Source: an uncultured Lachnospiraceae bacterium (GTDB lineage: Bacteria; Bacillota_A; Clostridia; Lachnospirales; Lachnospiraceae). From it: 9,460 nt of DNA. The notes beneath the pieces are model-generated. The model ran no database searches. It was given only the letters and a program-made list of their open reading frames with translations, and had not been told where the DNA came from. The position numbers and the translations under genes were made by a program. The stretch lies in contig CAMWWS010000084.1 of assembly GCA_947178085.1 (NCBI GenBank), positions 1 through 9,460 on the forward strand, in the 5' to 3' direction. This document shows positions 7,632-9,460 of the stretch, piece after piece (the stretch's first letter is position 1; every line of letters starts with the position of its first letter).

Positions 7632-8033
7632 TTATGTTCCTGCTTTCATAAATATTTTTCTAAGAAGTGTACTTTTCCCGGAAATAATTTCCACTGTCAC
7701 ATTGCCCGTAATATCATCTATATTTTCATACAACACTATATACATTACTCCATCCGTGTATTCTGTGCTCTCTACATTCAAACGCAGTACCTCCGAATTT
7801 CTGTCTGAATAAAGATAAATTCTATCATCCAAAAGATTTAGAGCTGAACTGCATGGTATTTCTATTTTATTACCATTTATTTCAGCCGTATATGCCTCAT
7901 GCTCTTCCAGCCAAATCTTCGATGCCGCAATGAAAAAAATACCGACGAACACGCCCAGATAAGTATAAAACAGCAGTGAAGATTTCACCCCGTATTTTAT
8001 ATAAACCTGCTTAAATTTCCGACCCTGCCGCAT
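7632..8033 (-). CDS. Small one-helix membrane protein with HlyD-like C-terminus
   Basis: A protein of 133 residues from the ATG at 8033, with a basic cytoplasmic N-terminus (1-18), one membrane helix (about 19-38) and an extracytoplasmic, beta-rich domain of about 95 residues. The ending 'GNVTVEIISGKSTLLRKIFMKAGT' resembles the end of HlyD/membrane-fusion adaptor proteins, where a 'G..V..EI..GK.SLL..L' pattern closes the barrel domain. The usual long coiled coil and lipoyl domain are absent. I infer a miniature adaptor or accessory subunit for the two exporters, since it is the first gene of their operon with 2-nt spacing to the next. GGTGAT 5 nt before the ATG at 8033 supports that start; the ATG at 8045 (137 residues) has AAAGAG touching it. 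The family assignment comes from pattern memory only, so it could instead be a novel accessory or sensor protein. Confidence 0.8.
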   Translation of the reverse strand: MRQGRKFKQVYIKYGVKSSLLFYTYLGVFVGIFFIAASKIWLEEHEAYTAEINGNKIEIPCSSALNLLDDRIYLYSDRNSEVLRLNVESTEYTDGVMYIVLYENIDDITGNVTVEIISGKSTLLRKIFMKAGT

Positions 8034-8080
8034 AGTAATCACCATCTCTTTCTGTAGCCCGCAAATCTATTTCACAGTAT

Positions 8081-8132
8081 TTTCAAACCGTCATTATAGC
8101 AATGTTAGATATTTCAAGCGTAATTGTCATTA
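8081..8132. repeat. Repeated TTTCAA and GTCATTA elements around the exporter promoter
   Basis: On the plus strand TTTCAA occurs at 8081-8086 and 8112-8117, and GTCATTA at 8090-8096 and 8126-8132. Each copy has TTTCAA first and GTCATTA second, but the inner spacing differs (9 versus 14 bp start to start). One pair overlaps the -10 of the exporter operon and the other lies upstream of it, about three helical turns away. They are possible half-sites for the AraC-family regulator, whose relatives bind direct repeats. The sequence is AT-rich and chance is a real alternative. Confidence 0.3.
8093..8101 (-). promoter_or_regulatory. Extended -10 promoter of the exporter operon
   Basis: The minus strand carries TGCTATAAT, a perfect -10 hexamer (8093-8098) with the TG extension. 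No good -35 lies at 16-18 bp (ACGCTT at 17). The start near 8086 would give a leader of about 40-50 nt. An extended -10 without a -35 fits either constitutive low expression or control by an activator binding upstream, such as the divergent AraC-type protein. Confidence 0.55.
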
Positions 8133-8171
8133 AAGAAAATACAGCTTTTTATTACAAAAAATGCAATCCTA

Positions 8172-8200
8172 TTGTTTTTCAGGTCTTCGTACAGTATAAT
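8172..8200 (+). promoter_or_regulatory. Promoter of the AraC-family regulator gene
   Basis: TTGTTT (8172-8177) and a perfect TATAAT (8195-8200) are separated by 17 bp, a sound sigma-A-type promoter. The start near 8207 leaves a leader of about 64 nt to the ATG at 8271. It is back-to-back with the exporter-operon promoter about 100 bp away, so a single regulator bound between them could affect both. Confidence 0.65.
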
Positions 8201-8270
8201 TTGAGGGAAAATATAACGGCTTTACTATGAAAAGATTTTCTGCCTGAGAGCAGTTGAGAAAGGAAACGTA

Positions 8271-9140
8271 ATGATTAAAGACAGGCGACACACTGATTAC
8301 TATATTCCCATTGACTTTAACAGTAAGGAATCCTTTTCATCATACCCTGCCTCCGATTTATTAACCATGACTTTGGTCACTGACGGTGTATGGGAATTTA
8401 CATTGAATAATAACAGTTATTGTCTGGAAGCGCCGTTTATATTGTGTCTGAACGACAATGATATCTTTTGCTTGAACTACTCAAAAAGAGCTGCTGCCAA
8501 AACATTCGTTTTCGCCGCTACATTTCTCAACAGCAGCCTTACAAGACAAGCTCTGTCTGATGATAAATTTGACAAAATTGAAGATATGCATGACCGCAAT
8601 CTGATTCAGGTATTTCTGCGCCGTAACGAACACTTTGCAGGTCTGCTTCTGCTGAATGCACCTTCCGCAATGCAGATCAATGCAAGCATGTCCATAATCG
8701 GCTCCGAGTGTTTCTCACAGAGCGACGGAAAATGGACCTGCCGCATCAGAAGATACCTTCTTCAGATTCTCTATTCATTGGAAGATGAATTTTTGATGAG
8801 CTATGATGGAAAAAAGTCAAATAAAAAGCCAATTGATTATGCCTTAGAATATATACACAGTAATTATCATCTCGGACTGACCCTTGACGGTATCAGCAAA
8901 TATGTGGGTTTGAACCGCACCAGCCTTAACAATCGTTGTAAACAAACTACCGGAATGACCATTATTCAGTACCTGAACAACTATCGGGCAAAAATGGCAG
9001 AAGACGCGCTCCGCCATACCAATCTGAACTTAAGCGAAATTGCTGTATGCTGCGGCTATAATTATGAATCCTATTTTATAAAGACATTTACAGAGAAGCA
9101 TGGGATATCTCCTACCGAGTACCGCAAGCTTCTCCGCTAA
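8271..9140 (+). CDS. AraC-family transcriptional regulator
   Basis: At 289 residues this has the family's normal length. The N-terminal region (about 10-110) is beta-rich ('LVTDGVWEFTLNNNSYCLEAPFILCLN'-type strands), consistent with a cupin-like ligand or sensing domain, followed by a helical linker. The C-terminal AraC DNA-binding domain (about 187-289) has HTH1 at about 204-225 ('LDGISKYVGLNRTSLNNRCK') and HTH2 at about 253-276 ('LSEIAVCCGYNYESYFIKTF'), then the conserved ending 'GISPTEYRKLLR'. AAAGGAAA about 5 nt before the ATG at 8271 supports the start. It is divergent from the small-protein/exporter operon and is the likely local regulator of it; the ligand is unknown and could be the exported compound. 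Confidence 0.95.
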   Translation: MIKDRRHTDYYIPIDFNSKESFSSYPASDLLTMTLVTDGVWEFTLNNNSYCLEAPFILCLNDNDIFCLNYSKRAAAKTFVFAATFLNSSLTRQALSDDKFDKIEDMHDRNLIQVFLRRNEHFAGLLLLNAPSAMQINASMSIIGSECFSQSDGKWTCRIRRYLLQILYSLEDEFLMSYDGKKSNKKPIDYALEYIHSNYHLGLTLDGISKYVGLNRTSLNNRCKQTTGMTIIQYLNNYRAKMAEDALRHTNLNLSEIAVCCGYNYESYFIKTFTEKHGISPTEYRKLLR

Positions 9141-9148
9141 AGCTTTTT
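9126..9148 (+). terminator. Weak candidate terminator at the end of the araC-type gene
   Basis: AAGCTT (9126-9131) can pair with a second AAGCTT (9140-9145) across an 8-nt loop, and the 3' arm runs into five T's (9144-9148). The stem has only 6 bp with two G-C pairs and overlaps the stop codon, so it would be a weak terminator at best. It lies between convergent genes only 12 bp apart, where a terminator is expected. Confidence 0.3.
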
Positions 9149-9152
9149 AGAA

Positions 9153-9460
9153 TCAACTGCCAATCCACCCCTTCTTCCCACTCTTCTTCTCCCTCTTACT
9201 TCTGGGCGCCTTTTCTTTGACCTTCTGCCTTTCCCGAAGCATTTCATCAATCTTACGGAAATGTTCCTCTTCCTGTTTCCAGCGCTCTTCTTCCTTCTCA
9301 TCTCTGGCTCGGAACTGATAGTCCAATTCCTTCAGGATGCTCTCTTTTATTTCAGTACACAGCTCTTCATTGGCCTTCTTGACAGTTTCCACCATAATCT
9401 GCTGCAGCAGATATTGCAGCCTTTTTGCCTTTTCTTCTTTTTCCGCCTCCTCTGATAATG
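9153..9460 (-). CDS. C-terminal part of a highly charged coiled-coil protein, 5' end outside window
   Basis: The frame is open from the stop at 9153-9155 to the right edge, giving 101 visible residues. The in-frame ATG at 9395 has no ribosome binding site and the reading continues upstream as '...EEAEKEEKAKRLQYLLQQI', so this is a gene's tail and not an 80-residue gene. The visible part is almost entirely helical and charged, with Glu/Lys/Arg-rich stretches ('RDEKEEERWKQEEEHFRKIDEMLRERQ'), and ends in a strongly basic tail ('SKREKKSGKKGWIGS'). From memory, some mobile-element proteins of Clostridia with an N-terminal MerR-like HTH have such tails; this is a weak resemblance, not an assignment. 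It is convergent with the araC-type gene and probably belongs to a different unit. Confidence 0.75.
   Translation of the reverse strand, partial: LSEEAEKEEKAKRLQYLLQQIMVETVKKANEELCTEIKESILKELDYQFRARDEKEEERWKQEEEHFRKIDEMLRERQKVKEKAPRSKREKKSGKKGWIGS

Noticed and set aside
8102..8230. A 42-codon plus-strand ORF in the divergent intergenic region, considered as a possible peptide precursor.
   Set aside because: It has no ribosome binding site, no leader or double-glycine features, and runs straight through the araC promoter (-35 and -10).
8229..8253. GAAAA-GA-TTTTC and CTGC/GCAG small inverted repeats in the araC leader.
   Set aside because: The first has a 2-nt loop and the second only a 4-bp stem; both are at the chance level for AT-rich leader sequence.

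Overview
The window looks like a chromosomal or accessory segment of a low-to-moderate GC Gram-positive bacterium, most likely a Clostridia/Lachnospiraceae-type gut anaerobe. This rests on AGGAGG-type ribosome binding sites, tightly packed or overlapping cistrons, the style of the FtsX-like permease and two-component genes, and the absence of outer-membrane components. The assignment is inference; no marker gene is present.

Layout. Positions 1-8045 are one minus-strand series of seven genes, read right to left. It starts with a small one-helix membrane protein (7632-8033) whose tail resembles the end of HlyD-type adaptor proteins. Two full-length ABC exporter half-transporters follow (5881-7629 and 4215-5879), both with canonical catalytic motifs and neither with a C39 peptidase domain. 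Next are an OmpR-family response regulator (3470-4156) and a histidine kinase with almost no extracellular loop (2430-3461). After a 141-bp regulatory gap come a MacB/LolD-type ATPase (1605-2288) and an FtsX-family permease that starts at 1608 and runs off the left edge. On the plus strand, an AraC-family regulator (8271-9140) is divergent from the exporter operon across a 225-237 bp promoter region. The right edge holds the C-terminal part of a highly charged coiled-coil protein on the minus strand (9153-9460), convergent with araC and probably not part of the system.

How it may work together (inference). The AraC-type regulator probably controls the small protein plus exporter-pair operon from the shared intergenic region. 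The exporters probably move a peptide, lipid or drug across the membrane. The kinase and regulator probably sense membrane or peptide stress and switch on the ATPase-permease pair, whose promoter carries three direct CTACA(A/G) repeats spaced exactly 11 bp apart, the usual geometry of OmpR-family binding sites. The combination of dedicated export, a sensing two-component system and a MacB/FtsX-type resistance pump recalls peptide (bacteriocin/lantibiotic) export and self-protection loci. No precursor peptide or modification enzyme is visible here, so a detoxification or resistance role is equally possible.

The least ordinary elements are the HlyD-like mini-protein, the 11-bp repeat array with a stem-loop at the predicted 5' end of the same transcript, and the shortened C-terminus of the second exporter.
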